This document shows, one piece after another, positions 16,587 through 24,197 of a stretch of 49,180 nucleotides of DNA (position 1 is the first letter of the stretch; each line of letters begins with the position of its first letter). Origin of the DNA: Gemmatimonadota bacterium (GTDB taxonomy: Bacteria > Gemmatimonadota > Gemmatimonadetes > Gemmatimonadales > Gemmatimonadaceae). The notes under the pieces were generated by a model. That model had not been told where the DNA came from and searched no databases. It saw only the letters and a list, made by a program, of their open reading frames with translations. Both the position numbers and the translations under genes were made by a program. The stretch lies in contig PMAE01000078.1 of NCBI GenBank assembly GCA_003152485.1, positions 47,859 to 97,038 on the forward strand, in the 5' to 3' direction.

Positions 16587-17768
16587 TCAGTCCAGCGGCG
16601 GCAGACCCATATCGTCCAACAGCTGCTGGAACTGCGCATTACGATGGAGCGGTTGCAGCAGCTCGTTCGTCCGCAGCGAGATCATGAGCGGATCGTGTGC
16701 CACGTATGCCATTCGTAGATGCCTGACCGCGCTCGAGTCGTCGCCAAGCAGGGTCTCGGTCTCGGCGATTTCGAATGCCGACTGCATGCCGCTCGAGAAA
16801 CGGCGATTCTGCAACGCCAGCATTGCCTGGAGCGCGCCGATGTGGCCCGCGCGCTGGAATCCCTTTTCCATCTCGTCAGCGAGCTCACTCAAGGGCGCGT
16901 TCCGCGTCAGCTGTGCGGACCGGCGCATCTCGGCGATGGCGTCCTTGTCATCGGCCTGCCCGAGGTAATACAGACTGAGGTAGCTGTGCGGAGACAGGAA
17001 GTCCGGGTCCGAGACCTCGATCTCTTTCAGCAGTTTCACCCCGTCCGCTTGGTCGCCGCCAATCCAGAGAATGAGACCCTTGTCCGCGAGGATGGAGATC
17101 GAGGTGGGCTCGAGTTCCTGCGCGCGGTTGATCTGGTCGAGTGCGTCCTGCCGACGGCCGAGCTCCATGAGGTAGTTGGCGTACCAGTGGTGCGTCGTCG
17201 CGGACGCGGGGTCGAGAGCGACCGCACGATCGAATTCGTGCTGCGCCCCTGGGATATCCCATGACCAATAGAAGTCGACGAATGCCAGCGACCGGTGGGC
17301 AGGCGCGAGCTGGTCGTCCAACGCGATCGCACGTTCCGCCGCGAGCTTGGCCCGCGGGTACGCGGCCTCCGGCGGCATCACCGTGAACTCGCGTAGCAAG
17401 TTGTAGCTATCCGCAAGTCCGGCGTACGCGGGAGCAAACTTCGGGTCCGCGACGATGGATTGCACAAACAGATCGGCGGCCCGCTGTAGGTCGTCGGGCG
17501 TCCGCTTGTTCCAGTAGTAGAGGCCCTTCAGATAGAGGTCCTCCGCCGCGGGATTCGCCGCCTCGGCGTGGATCCGGAGCGCTGACGGCCGAGCGGCCGT
17601 GTGGCGTCCGTACAGCACACCCCCGGCGACGACGAGCATCAACGTCGCGAGCCCCCCGGCGATCGACACCGCGCGGCGCGAGACGGGCCGCGCTGAGAAC
17701 GTCGCGACGCGCAGTGGAGGGATTGGGGTGGGGTCGGTGCTTCGCGATCGGGCTATGTGCACCGACAA
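16587..17768 (-). CDS. Membrane-anchored TPR protein
   Basis: A protein of about 393 residues with one N-terminal TM segment (SIAGGLATLMLVVAGGVLYG, about 36-55) followed by TPR repeats (for example EDLYLKGLYYWNKRTPDDL, FAPAYAGLADSYNLL, ATTHHWYANYLMELGRR). The region resembles the extracytoplasmic TPR half of CadC/TolB-like one-component regulators, in which a winged-helix domain precedes the TM helix. Here only about 35 Arg/Pro-rich residues precede it, so the DNA-binding part is missing or the protein was never a regulator. The start is TTG at 17768 or GTG at 17762, with an in-frame stop just upstream and no Shine-Dalgarno. The start is therefore uncertain and N-terminal truncation is possible. 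Confidence 0.75.
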   Translation of the reverse strand: MSVHIARSRSTDPTPIPPLRVATFSARPVSRRAVSIAGGLATLMLVVAGGVLYGRHTAARPSALRIHAEAANPAAEDLYLKGLYYWNKRTPDDLQRAADLFVQSIVADPKFAPAYAGLADSYNLLREFTVMPPEAAYPRAKLAAERAIALDDQLAPAHRSLAFVDFYWSWDIPGAQHEFDRAVALDPASATTHHWYANYLMELGRRQDALDQINRAQELEPTSISILADKGLILWIGGDQADGVKLLKEIEVSDPDFLSPHSYLSLYYLGQADDKDAIAEMRRSAQLTRNAPLSELADEMEKGFQRAGHIGALQAMLALQNRRFSSGMQSAFEIAETETLLGDDSSAVRHLRMAYVAHDPLMISLRTNELLQPLHRNAQFQQLLDDMGLPPLD

Positions 17769-18129
17769 AAACTACGCTGCGGAATGCGTAAGTGAGCAGG
17801 CCCGACACACCGAATCTCCGGTCGGGGCCGGCTGTGGGGTGCCAACTTCCGAACTGCGGATGTCACCCGCCATTGTTACACAAATCGGATCGAGATCGAG
17901 ACCCGATTGGGGCGCTGACTACATGAGACTCGCCCTCGGCGCCAGTACCGTCGGCGAGCCCGCGTGACACGCGCGATGCACTGCGCGCCGCGCAGCAGAG
18001 TGATGGCAGGTGCGTCAGTTTGGTTGCGGTCCCCGCCTGCCCCGGCCTATCGTGGCCGTTGGCGCACGGAACGGCCGTCACGAGGCCGATGACATCGCAA
18101 TATTGGTATTGCCTTGGTCGGCCGGCGCC
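17769..18129. other. Gene-less interval before the toxin-antitoxin pair
   Basis: No supported gene on either strand. It holds the upstream regions of two divergent units and, near its right end, the inverted repeat listed separately (18097-18112). Confidence 0.5.
18097..18112. promoter_or_regulatory. Inverted repeat upstream of higBA-type operon
   Basis: GCAATA-TTGG-TATTGC is a perfect 6-bp inverted repeat ending 17 bp before the toxin start codon. This is where antitoxins of the HigA/Xre type normally bind to autorepress, so it is a candidate operator. Confidence 0.5.
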
Positions 18130-18525
18130 ATGTACATTGGGGGGCGCCTGCCACCGACCACGGTCGTGTTCTACCGGGATGCCGCTGGGCGTGTGCCCGT
18201 CCTCGATTGGATTCGCGACCTCGGGAATCGCAATCTGAGAGCCGCCGCACAGATCCGCGAGCGAATACGATTGCTCGAGATCCATGGGCACGATCTGCGC
18301 CGGCCACATGCGGCGCCTCTCCGGGATGGCATTCACGAGCTTCGGGTCCGGACCGGTCGAGTGCACTACCGAGTGCTCAACTTTTTTCACGCTACAGGCG
18401 TGGCTGTTTTGGCGAGCGGCTTGACGAAGGAAGCTGACGTGGATGACGCAGAGATTGACCGCGCGGTGGAACGCAAGCGACGGATCGGGTTCCATTCGAT
18501 GGACCACACGTATCGGGGAGCGTAA
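18130..18525 (+). CDS. HigB/RelE-like toxin (phage Gp49-like family)
   Basis: A 131-residue basic protein of the RelE/ParE superfamily, phage-derived Gp49-like (COG4679 type). Motifs are VVFYRDAAGRVPVLDWI, LEIHGHDLRRPHAAPLRDGI, HELRVRTGRVHYRVL and the C-terminal region VLASGLTKEADV. Family members are ribosome-dependent mRNA interferases. The start at ATG 18130 was chosen because family homology begins at TTVVFYRD; an in-frame extension to 18010 lacks similarity. The antitoxin gene follows after 3 bp. Toxin-first order is typical of HigBA. Confidence 0.85.
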   Translation: MYIGGRLPPTTVVFYRDAAGRVPVLDWIRDLGNRNLRAAAQIRERIRLLEIHGHDLRRPHAAPLRDGIHELRVRTGRVHYRVLNFFHATGVAVLASGLTKEADVDDAEIDRAVERKRRIGFHSMDHTYRGA

Positions 18526-18528
18526 GCC

Positions 18529-18942
18529 ATGGCCCAGCATCGTGCCGCGCCGGCTATCCGTGCCGTGACCGCGATCGATGCGGCGTTCGCTGATCGATCC
18601 GAGTGGCCGACACTCATCGATGACGCGAGAGTGAATGCCGATGTCGCCCAGTCGATCTACGCACTGCGGACGGCCGCCGGCCTCACCCAGCGGGCGCTTG
18701 CGGAGCGCGTCGCATCCACACAATCGGCGATTGCCCGACTGGAAGACTCAGACTATCGCGGCCATTCGCTATCCATGCTGATCCGAATCGCGCGGGCCCT
18801 CGGCCACGAGGTCACCGTCAGTTTCGCGGCCTGCGCCAATCGGAGTGGAGGCGGCAAATCGGCTGGGCGATCGCGCCGCCGGGCCGGCGTGCACTCGGAG
18901 AACGGCCGCGGGGAAGCCACTAGACCGCGCCGCCGACGCTAG
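18529..18942 (+). CDS. HigA/Xre-type antitoxin
   Basis: A 137-residue Xre-family protein paired with the toxin just upstream. The HTH lies in IYALRTAAGLTQRALAERV followed by STQSAIARLED (about residues 43-72). The N-terminal 40 residues presumably contact the toxin. The C-terminus continues into an unusual Arg/Gly/Ser-rich basic tail of about 35 residues, beyond the usual end at HEVTVSFA, which may be a read-on after loss of the original stop. It is expected to neutralise the toxin and repress the operon at the inverted repeat. Confidence 0.85.
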   Translation: MAQHRAAPAIRAVTAIDAAFADRSEWPTLIDDARVNADVAQSIYALRTAAGLTQRALAERVASTQSAIARLEDSDYRGHSLSMLIRIARALGHEVTVSFAACANRSGGGKSAGRSRRRAGVHSENGRGEATRPRRRR

Positions 18943-18986
18943 GCGACGCCGGCGCTACCGCCGCCCCACACCGATCGGCTCATGAC

Positions 18987-19517
18987 TCACATCTTCGGCG
19001 CGGCGGCCACGCGCATGGCTTGCCTCGCCGCAGCGAGGTGATGATCGTCGTGTTCGGCCACGAAGTACGCCCAGTCGATCAACCGCATCGGCCGGCCGAG
19101 TCGAGGGTGCGCTGCCACGGTCGCGATGTCCGCGTCGGTCAATGCCTCCATCCGCTCGACCAGCTCGAGTCGCCGCGTGCGGAGACGGCGCACGATCGTA
19201 TCGGCCGGGGTCGCGTTGTGATCCGCCTCCATGGTCCGACGATTGGTCATGTCGGCCGCCGTGAGCACCGCGGCACGCCCGATGAACTCGTTCAACCGGC
19301 GCTCGTCCAACTCGTGCAGGTCGTCCAGATGCCCGAGGTGCTGCTTCGCCGTCCAGCCACGTTCCGGCTGGCCGCGAAGGACGGCATCACTCACGCCGGC
19401 GATCAGATCCGCGGCCCGTACCGGCGTTCCCCGAAGACGATCCACCACGATGGGGAACGACTCAATCGGCAGGCCGAATGTCCATGTGCGTTCGGTCCAG
19501 GCACTGAGTCGCATCAT
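18987..19517 (-). CDS. DinB-family putative metal-dependent protein
   Basis: A 176-residue four-helix-bundle protein of the DinB/YfiT-like superfamily. The metal-binding His pattern is visible: His in KQHLGHLDDLHELDERR and the pair in FVAEHDDHHLAAAR near the C-terminus. Some members are thiol-S-transferases (bacillithiol or mycothiol); most are uncharacterised. There are two consecutive ATG codons (19517 and 19514) and no clear Shine-Dalgarno. It is a single gene between convergent or divergent neighbours. Confidence 0.85.
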   Translation of the reverse strand: MMRLSAWTERTWTFGLPIESFPIVVDRLRGTPVRAADLIAGVSDAVLRGQPERGWTAKQHLGHLDDLHELDERRLNEFIGRAAVLTAADMTNRRTMEADHNATPADTIVRRLRTRRLELVERMEALTDADIATVAAHPRLGRPMRLIDWAYFVAEHDDHHLAAARQAMRVAAAPKM

Positions 19518-19599
19518 ACGAGTACACCGCGCGCGTAGAATGTAGAGAGGCGAAAGGCGAGACGGGGTTCAGTGGCGCCGGAGTGTCATTGCCCTGCCC

Positions 19600-19962
19600 C
19601 TAGATCCGCTCATAGTCGGCGACCGTGCGCGAGTCGGCCACCCCCCCCGTGTGCAGGATGCCCGCCTTCTCGATGAGGACGAGGTGCACCTCTTCCTCCG
19701 CTACTGGACGATGCTCCACGCCCTTCGGGATCACCACCAGCTCGCCGGGACCGAGTGTGACCTCACCATCTCGTAGCTCGATCCGAAGCCGCCCGTTCAG
19801 GACCAGAAAGAGCTCGTCTTCGTCCGCATGCGCGTGCCACACGAACTCCCCGTGCAGCTTGACGACTTTGACATGCGTTCCATCCAGTTGGGCGACGATC
19901 TTCGGATTCCACAGATCATCGAACCGCCCGAGTTTCTCCGACAAATTCACCACGGCGAGCAT
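19600..19962 (-). CDS. Cupin-domain protein
   Basis: A 120-residue single-domain cupin. Motif 1 is HAHADEDELFLVLNGRLRI and motif 2 is LVVIPKGVEHRPVAEEE, giving the His/His/Glu/His set for a divalent metal. The upstream segment WNPKIVAQLDGTHVKVVKL is typical of small stand-alone cupins of unknown substrate. It could be a sugar isomerase-like protein or a dioxygenase relative. The start ATG at 19962 fits the family length. Confidence 0.88.
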   Translation of the reverse strand: MLAVVNLSEKLGRFDDLWNPKIVAQLDGTHVKVVKLHGEFVWHAHADEDELFLVLNGRLRIELRDGEVTLGPGELVVIPKGVEHRPVAEEEVHLVLIEKAGILHTGGVADSRTVADYERI

Positions 19963-20220
19963 TTCAAACTCCGCCAGGAAGTGAATTGCAATATATCAGT
20001 CGTCGCCCACGACGCGTGTGAGCACTGTGTGCACCCCGTGGCGTCGCATCACCGGGGTCATCGCTCGCCGAGCGCCGTACCTCGATGGTGGGATCATGTG
20101 TTCCGCCACCAGTCAGCGTAAAAGCCAGGGCCGGTCGACGATTGCTCGACCGGCCCGCATCTACTTACGAACGAATCAGCGCCACAGGTCATGCGGCGCG
20201 TGCTACCGCATGACCCGGAA

Positions 20221-20370
20221 TCACACGGTGCGTCGCCCGGCGATCAAGTTCCAGAGAACAGAAATCACCGCGAGGACGAGCAGAATATGGATCAGGCCTC
20301 CGGCGACGTGAAACACGCCGAAACCGAGGATCCACAGAACGAACAAGACAACCGCCAGTGTCCACAGCAT
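20221..20370 (-). CDS. Lmo0937-family small membrane protein
   Basis: A 49-residue protein made of two hydrophobic segments (LWTLAVVLFVLWILGFGVF and HILLVLAVISVLWNLIAG) ending in GRRTV. It matches the widespread Lmo0937/DUF5670 pattern of very short membrane proteins. GGAG lies 7 bases before the ATG. Members are often stress-associated but have no established biochemical role. It is divergent from the APC permease gene. Confidence 0.85.
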   Translation of the reverse strand: MLWTLAVVLFVLWILGFGVFHVAGGLIHILLVLAVISVLWNLIAGRRTV

Positions 20371-20439
20371 GGCCCCGCTCCATGGTTTGGGTGTACCGCA
20401 ACACCTGATTCCGGGGTTACAAGCATAACCCATGCCGTT

Positions 20440-21944
20440 GTGGTGCCGACCGCCACAGCCGCGGATCGGGGTGCCCCCACACCACCAGTTGCGCCCAGAG
20501 CGACAGGACGCGACACTCTCCCGGTGTCGCCTTCCTCCGGAGTCGAGCGCGTCGAAGCACAGAGCGCCCCGCTCCGCCGGGAACTCGGACTCACCGACCT
20601 CGTTCTCACACAGATCCTCTACGTCGTCGGGTTGAGTTGGGTGGGGGTCGCGGCCAAATTGGGGACCGCGCAGATTCCCTTTTGGCTTGCGGCGATGGCG
20701 CTGTTCTACCTCCCGCAGGCCGCGGTGGTGGTGTATCTGAGCCGGCGGTTTCCGCTCGAGGGCGGCCTCTACCAGTGGGCCAAGCTTGGCCTCAATGGCG
20801 GGATCGCGTTCCTCGTTGGATGGAATCTCTGGATCTACGCGATCGTGCTCCTCGGCACGATCGGGCTCGCGATCGCCAACGCGCTCATCTACGCGATCGG
20901 GCCACGCGCGGCGTGGTTGTCGGGAAACCACGTATTCATCGGCGCCGTCAGCGGTGTGGTACTCGAGGCGTTGGTGATCGTATCGATTCTCGGGCTCCGA
21001 GTGAGCAAGTGGGTGCACAACAGCGGTGCGCTGCTGCTGCTGACGGCGTTCGCGTTTCTGCTCGTCCTCCCGCTCATCAACGTCGCGCGCGGCACGTTGC
21101 GCGAGTATCACCCGCTCACGATCACGACGCCGGCGATCACCCTCCTCAACGCGAACATCTTCGGCAAGCTCGCCGTGGGCGCACTGTCGGGATTCGAGTA
21201 CGTCGCGGTGCTGGCGGGCGAAGCGCGCGACGCGCAGCGCACGATCGCCAAGTCGGTGATCGTTGCCGCGCCGATCATCGCGCTGATGTTCATCCTCGGG
21301 ACGTCCGCCGTGCAGGCGCTCGTACCTCCCGGACAGGTGGATCTCGTGGGTCCCATCCCACAGGCGTTTCGACTGGGATTGGGATCGTCGGGCGTGGCCG
21401 CGATCCTGATTCCGTTTGCCGTGATGGCCGTGAGCGCGAGGACGATCGCCAATTCCAGCGTGCTGTTCACGGCGACCACGCGAATGCCGATGGTCGCGGG
21501 CTGGGACGGGCTGATTCCCGTGTGGTTCTCGACGCTGCACCCACGGTACCGGACCCCCGTGAACTCCGTGCTCTTCATCGGCGCGTGCGCCCTCATCTTC
21601 GCGGCCGCCGGGATGATCAACGTCGGCGAGCAGGAGGCGTTCCAGCTTCTCGACAACGCGGCGGGAATCCTGTACGGGTTGACGTATCTGGTACTCTTTG
21701 CGGTGCCGATTGTCGGACTCGCGCGCACAGGTCAGCGCGCACCGCGGTGGATCGCGGTGGCCGCCGCAGCGGGGTTCGCGACGACGTCCTCTACGTGATT
21801 CTGTCGGTGCTGCCGATCGTGTCGGTGGTAAGCAGGGTGGCGTTCGCGGTCAAGATCGGCGGATTGGTGGTCGTGGTGAACATCGTGGGGACGGCGTTGT
21901 ACCTCAGGGCACGGCGACCCAACGGCCGACCGGCAGACGGGTGA
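20440..21944 (+). pseudogene. APC-family amino acid permease, frameshifted near the C-terminus
   Basis: The first frame encodes a normal APC permease: ELGLTDLVLTQILYVVGLSW, then about eleven TM helices including GGLYQWAKLGLNGGIAFLVG and GFEYVAVLAGEARDAQRTIA. It ends abruptly after AAAAGFATTSST at 21796-21798. The next frame carries the missing last helices, LYVILSVLPIVSVVS and KIGGLVVVVNIVGTALYL, and ends at 21942-21944. Adding one base near 21785-21790 (for example in the CC before TCTAC) restores GFATT-x-LYVIL. The start is unclear: GTG at 20440 or 20524, without a Shine-Dalgarno. If the shift is a sequencing error this is an intact importer of amino acids or polyamines; otherwise the protein lacks its last two helices. 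Confidence 0.8.
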
Positions 21945-21998
21945 TGCGACAGGCGGTACGGTGGGTGGTCGCGAACGACTAGCGGGGGTCATGGGCGC

Positions 21999-23333
21999 AT
22001 GGCGCAGCCGAACGCGAAACGAAGGGCCGCCGCGACCGTGACGGACGGCCTGGACGACGCGGAACGCGCGTCGCGCGATGAGATCATGGCGTTGCAACGT
22101 GCCCGCCTCGCCTGGACGCTCAGTCACGCCTACGCGAACGTGCCGCACTACCGCAGGGCATTCGATGCCGCAGGCGTGCACCCGTCCGATCTCCACGAGC
22201 TCTCCGATCTACAGAAGTTCCCCTTCACGGTGAAGCAGGACCTCCGGGACAACTACCCATTTGGATTGTTCGCGGTCCCGCGAGAGAAATTGGCGCGGGT
22301 CCATGGGTCGTCGGGGACCACGGGGAAACCGATCGTGGTCGGCTATACGCAGGGCGACATCGACATGTGGGCCACCGTCATGGCACGGTCGATCCGGGCC
22401 GCGGGCGGGCGCCCCGGCATGATGATCCACATCGCGTACGGCTACGGTCTCTTTACGGGCGGCCTTGGCGCACACTACGGTGCCGAGCGGCTGGGGTGCA
22501 CGGTCGTGCCGATGTCGGGCGGCATGACCGAGCGCCAGGTCCAAGTGATCGCCGACTTCAAGCCGGATGTCATCATGGTGACTCCGAGCTATATGCTGTC
22601 GATCTTGGATGGATTCATCAACCGGGGAATCGATCCGCGTGAGAGCTCGTTGCGATTCGGCATTTTCGGCGCCGAGCCCTGGACCAACGCCATGCGCCGG
22701 GAGATCGAACAGGCGTTCGCGATGGAGGCCACCGACATCTATGGACTCTCGGAGGTGATCGGCCCCGGCGTGTCGCAGGAGTGCGTGGAGACGAAGGACG
22801 GGCTCCACATCTGGGAGGATCACTTCCTTCCCGAGGTGATCCATCCGGAGACCGGCCGTGTCCTACCGGAGGGTGAGTTGGGAGAGCTCGTGTTTACGTC
22901 ACTGACAAAGGAAGCGTTCCCGATTGTCCGGTATCGGACCCGCGACCTGACCCGGCTCCTGCCCGGAACCGCGCGGCCGGGTATGCGGCGCATGGAGAAG
23001 GTGGCCGGCCGGACGGACGACATGATCATTTTGCGGGGAGTGAACGTATTTCCGAGCCAGGTCGAGGAGGTGCTACTCGCCACCGACTGGTGTGGCGGGC
23101 AATACCTGATCGAGCTGACCCGTGACGGGCGGATGGACGTCCTGACCGTCCATGCGGAGGCGCGTCCGGACCGATGGGACCCGTCGGGGCTCACGGGCCA
23201 GGCCGAGCGGCTTGTAACGGCGATCAAGACCTCGATTGGCGTGACCACCAGTGTCGTAATCCAGGCGCCGGGAACGTTGGAGCGGTCCGCCGGCAAGGCC
23301 AAGCGCGTAGTCGACAAGCGCCCGAACCGGTGA
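21999..23333 (+). CDS. paaK: Phenylacetate-CoA ligase
   Basis: A 444-residue ANL-superfamily enzyme that activates phenylacetate to phenylacetyl-CoA with ATP. The P-loop motif is VHGSSGTTGKPIVV (about residue 104). The PaaK-type features YGYGLFTGGLGAHYGAERLG, DIYGLSEVIGPGVSQEC, the RYRTRDLT hinge region and the C-terminal GRTDDMIILRGVNVFPSQVE are present. The C-terminal Lys lies in SAGKAKRV. Length and motifs are full. No other paa genes are in the window, so the downstream epoxidation and ring-cleavage pathway is not shown here. A role with another aryl acid is possible. Confidence 0.93.
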   Translation: MAQPNAKRRAAATVTDGLDDAERASRDEIMALQRARLAWTLSHAYANVPHYRRAFDAAGVHPSDLHELSDLQKFPFTVKQDLRDNYPFGLFAVPREKLARVHGSSGTTGKPIVVGYTQGDIDMWATVMARSIRAAGGRPGMMIHIAYGYGLFTGGLGAHYGAERLGCTVVPMSGGMTERQVQVIADFKPDVIMVTPSYMLSILDGFINRGIDPRESSLRFGIFGAEPWTNAMRREIEQAFAMEATDIYGLSEVIGPGVSQECVETKDGLHIWEDHFLPEVIHPETGRVLPEGELGELVFTSLTKEAFPIVRYRTRDLTRLLPGTARPGMRRMEKVAGRTDDMIILRGVNVFPSQVEEVLLATDWCGGQYLIELTRDGRMDVLTVHAEARPDRWDPSGLTGQAERLVTAIKTSIGVTTSVVIQAPGTLERSAGKAKRVVDKRPNR

Positions 23334-23449
23334 TTCGCGGCAGCCTGGACGGGAGCCCCCAACGCAACGCTTACCAGATATTGGCACTGTCGATAAATTT
23401 TGGGGCTACTGGTGAAACCCAGGGACCCGCTCCGGCCGTATACACAACT

Positions 23450-23462
23450 ATGGTATCACCAT
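23450..23462. repeat. Small dyad over the DUF305 start codon
   Basis: ATGGT-ATC-ACCAT is a 5-bp inverted repeat covering the first two bases of the ATG at 23461. It is weak, but could form a hairpin at the start site or bind a regulator. Confidence 0.3.
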
Positions 23463-24144
23463 GAGACAGGCACACACCGGAGGCGCGACTGCCCTCCTGC
23501 TGGCAGCGATCGTCTGCGCAGGCTGTGCCAGCACGTCCCACGGCGCGATGCAACCCGGCGTCGCGCCGGGCGCCGACCAGGCCCGATTGTCGGGCATCGA
23601 GCAGGCGCGGGCCGACAGCGTCCGCCATCCCTACACGACGGCAGACGTCCAATTCATGCAGGGGATGATCGGTCATCACGGGCAGGCAATCGTGATGTCC
23701 AAGTGGGCCCCGACCCACGACGCGAGTCCGGCGCTCACGAGGCTGGCCGAGCGGATCATCAATTCTCAGCAGGACGAGATCAACACCATGCAGACGTGGC
23801 TCGGTGATCGCCGTCAGACGGTGCCGGACCCGCACGCGCCAATGATGATGACGATGAATGGCGTACAGCAGGAGATGCTGATGCCCGGCATGCTCACCAA
23901 GGTGCAGATGGCGGAGCTCGACCGCGCGAAGGGTACCGAATTCGACCGGCTGTTCCTGACCGACATGATCCAGCACCACCGTGGCGCGGTGTCGATGGTC
24001 CACGCCCTGTTCGAGAGTGAGGGTGCCGGTCAGGATGAGCTGGTGTTCAAGTTCGCGTCCGACGTCAACGTCGATCAGACCACTGAGATTGCCCGCATGG
24101 AACGCATGCTCGCCCTGGCCACGCTCGGGAGTGGTTCCCCGTGA
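23461..24144 (+). CDS. DUF305 lipoprotein
   Basis: A 227-residue exported protein with a lipobox ending VCAGC (Cys22). It contains both hallmark DUF305 helices: FMQGMIGHHGQAIVMS and FLTDMIQHHRGAVSMV, with Met/His-rich stretches (PHAPMMMTMNGVQQEMLMPGM split around 120-145). DUF305 is a ferritin-like helical fold often found with copper-handling genes. The Met/His clusters suit Cu binding, but function is not established. It is followed by the LVIVD protein 53 bp downstream on the same strand, and both are predicted lipoproteins, so they probably act together at the cell surface or in the periplasm. Confidence 0.9.
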   Translation: MRQAHTGGATALLLAAIVCAGCASTSHGAMQPGVAPGADQARLSGIEQARADSVRHPYTTADVQFMQGMIGHHGQAIVMSKWAPTHDASPALTRLAERIINSQQDEINTMQTWLGDRRQTVPDPHAPMMMTMNGVQQEMLMPGMLTKVQMAELDRAKGTEFDRLFLTDMIQHHRGAVSMVHALFESEGAGQDELVFKFASDVNVDQTTEIARMERMLALATLGSGSP

Positions 24145-24197
24145 CCGGTCCCTTGTCCAAGATCCAGATGTCTCATTCCGCCCAAGAGGAAACGTCC

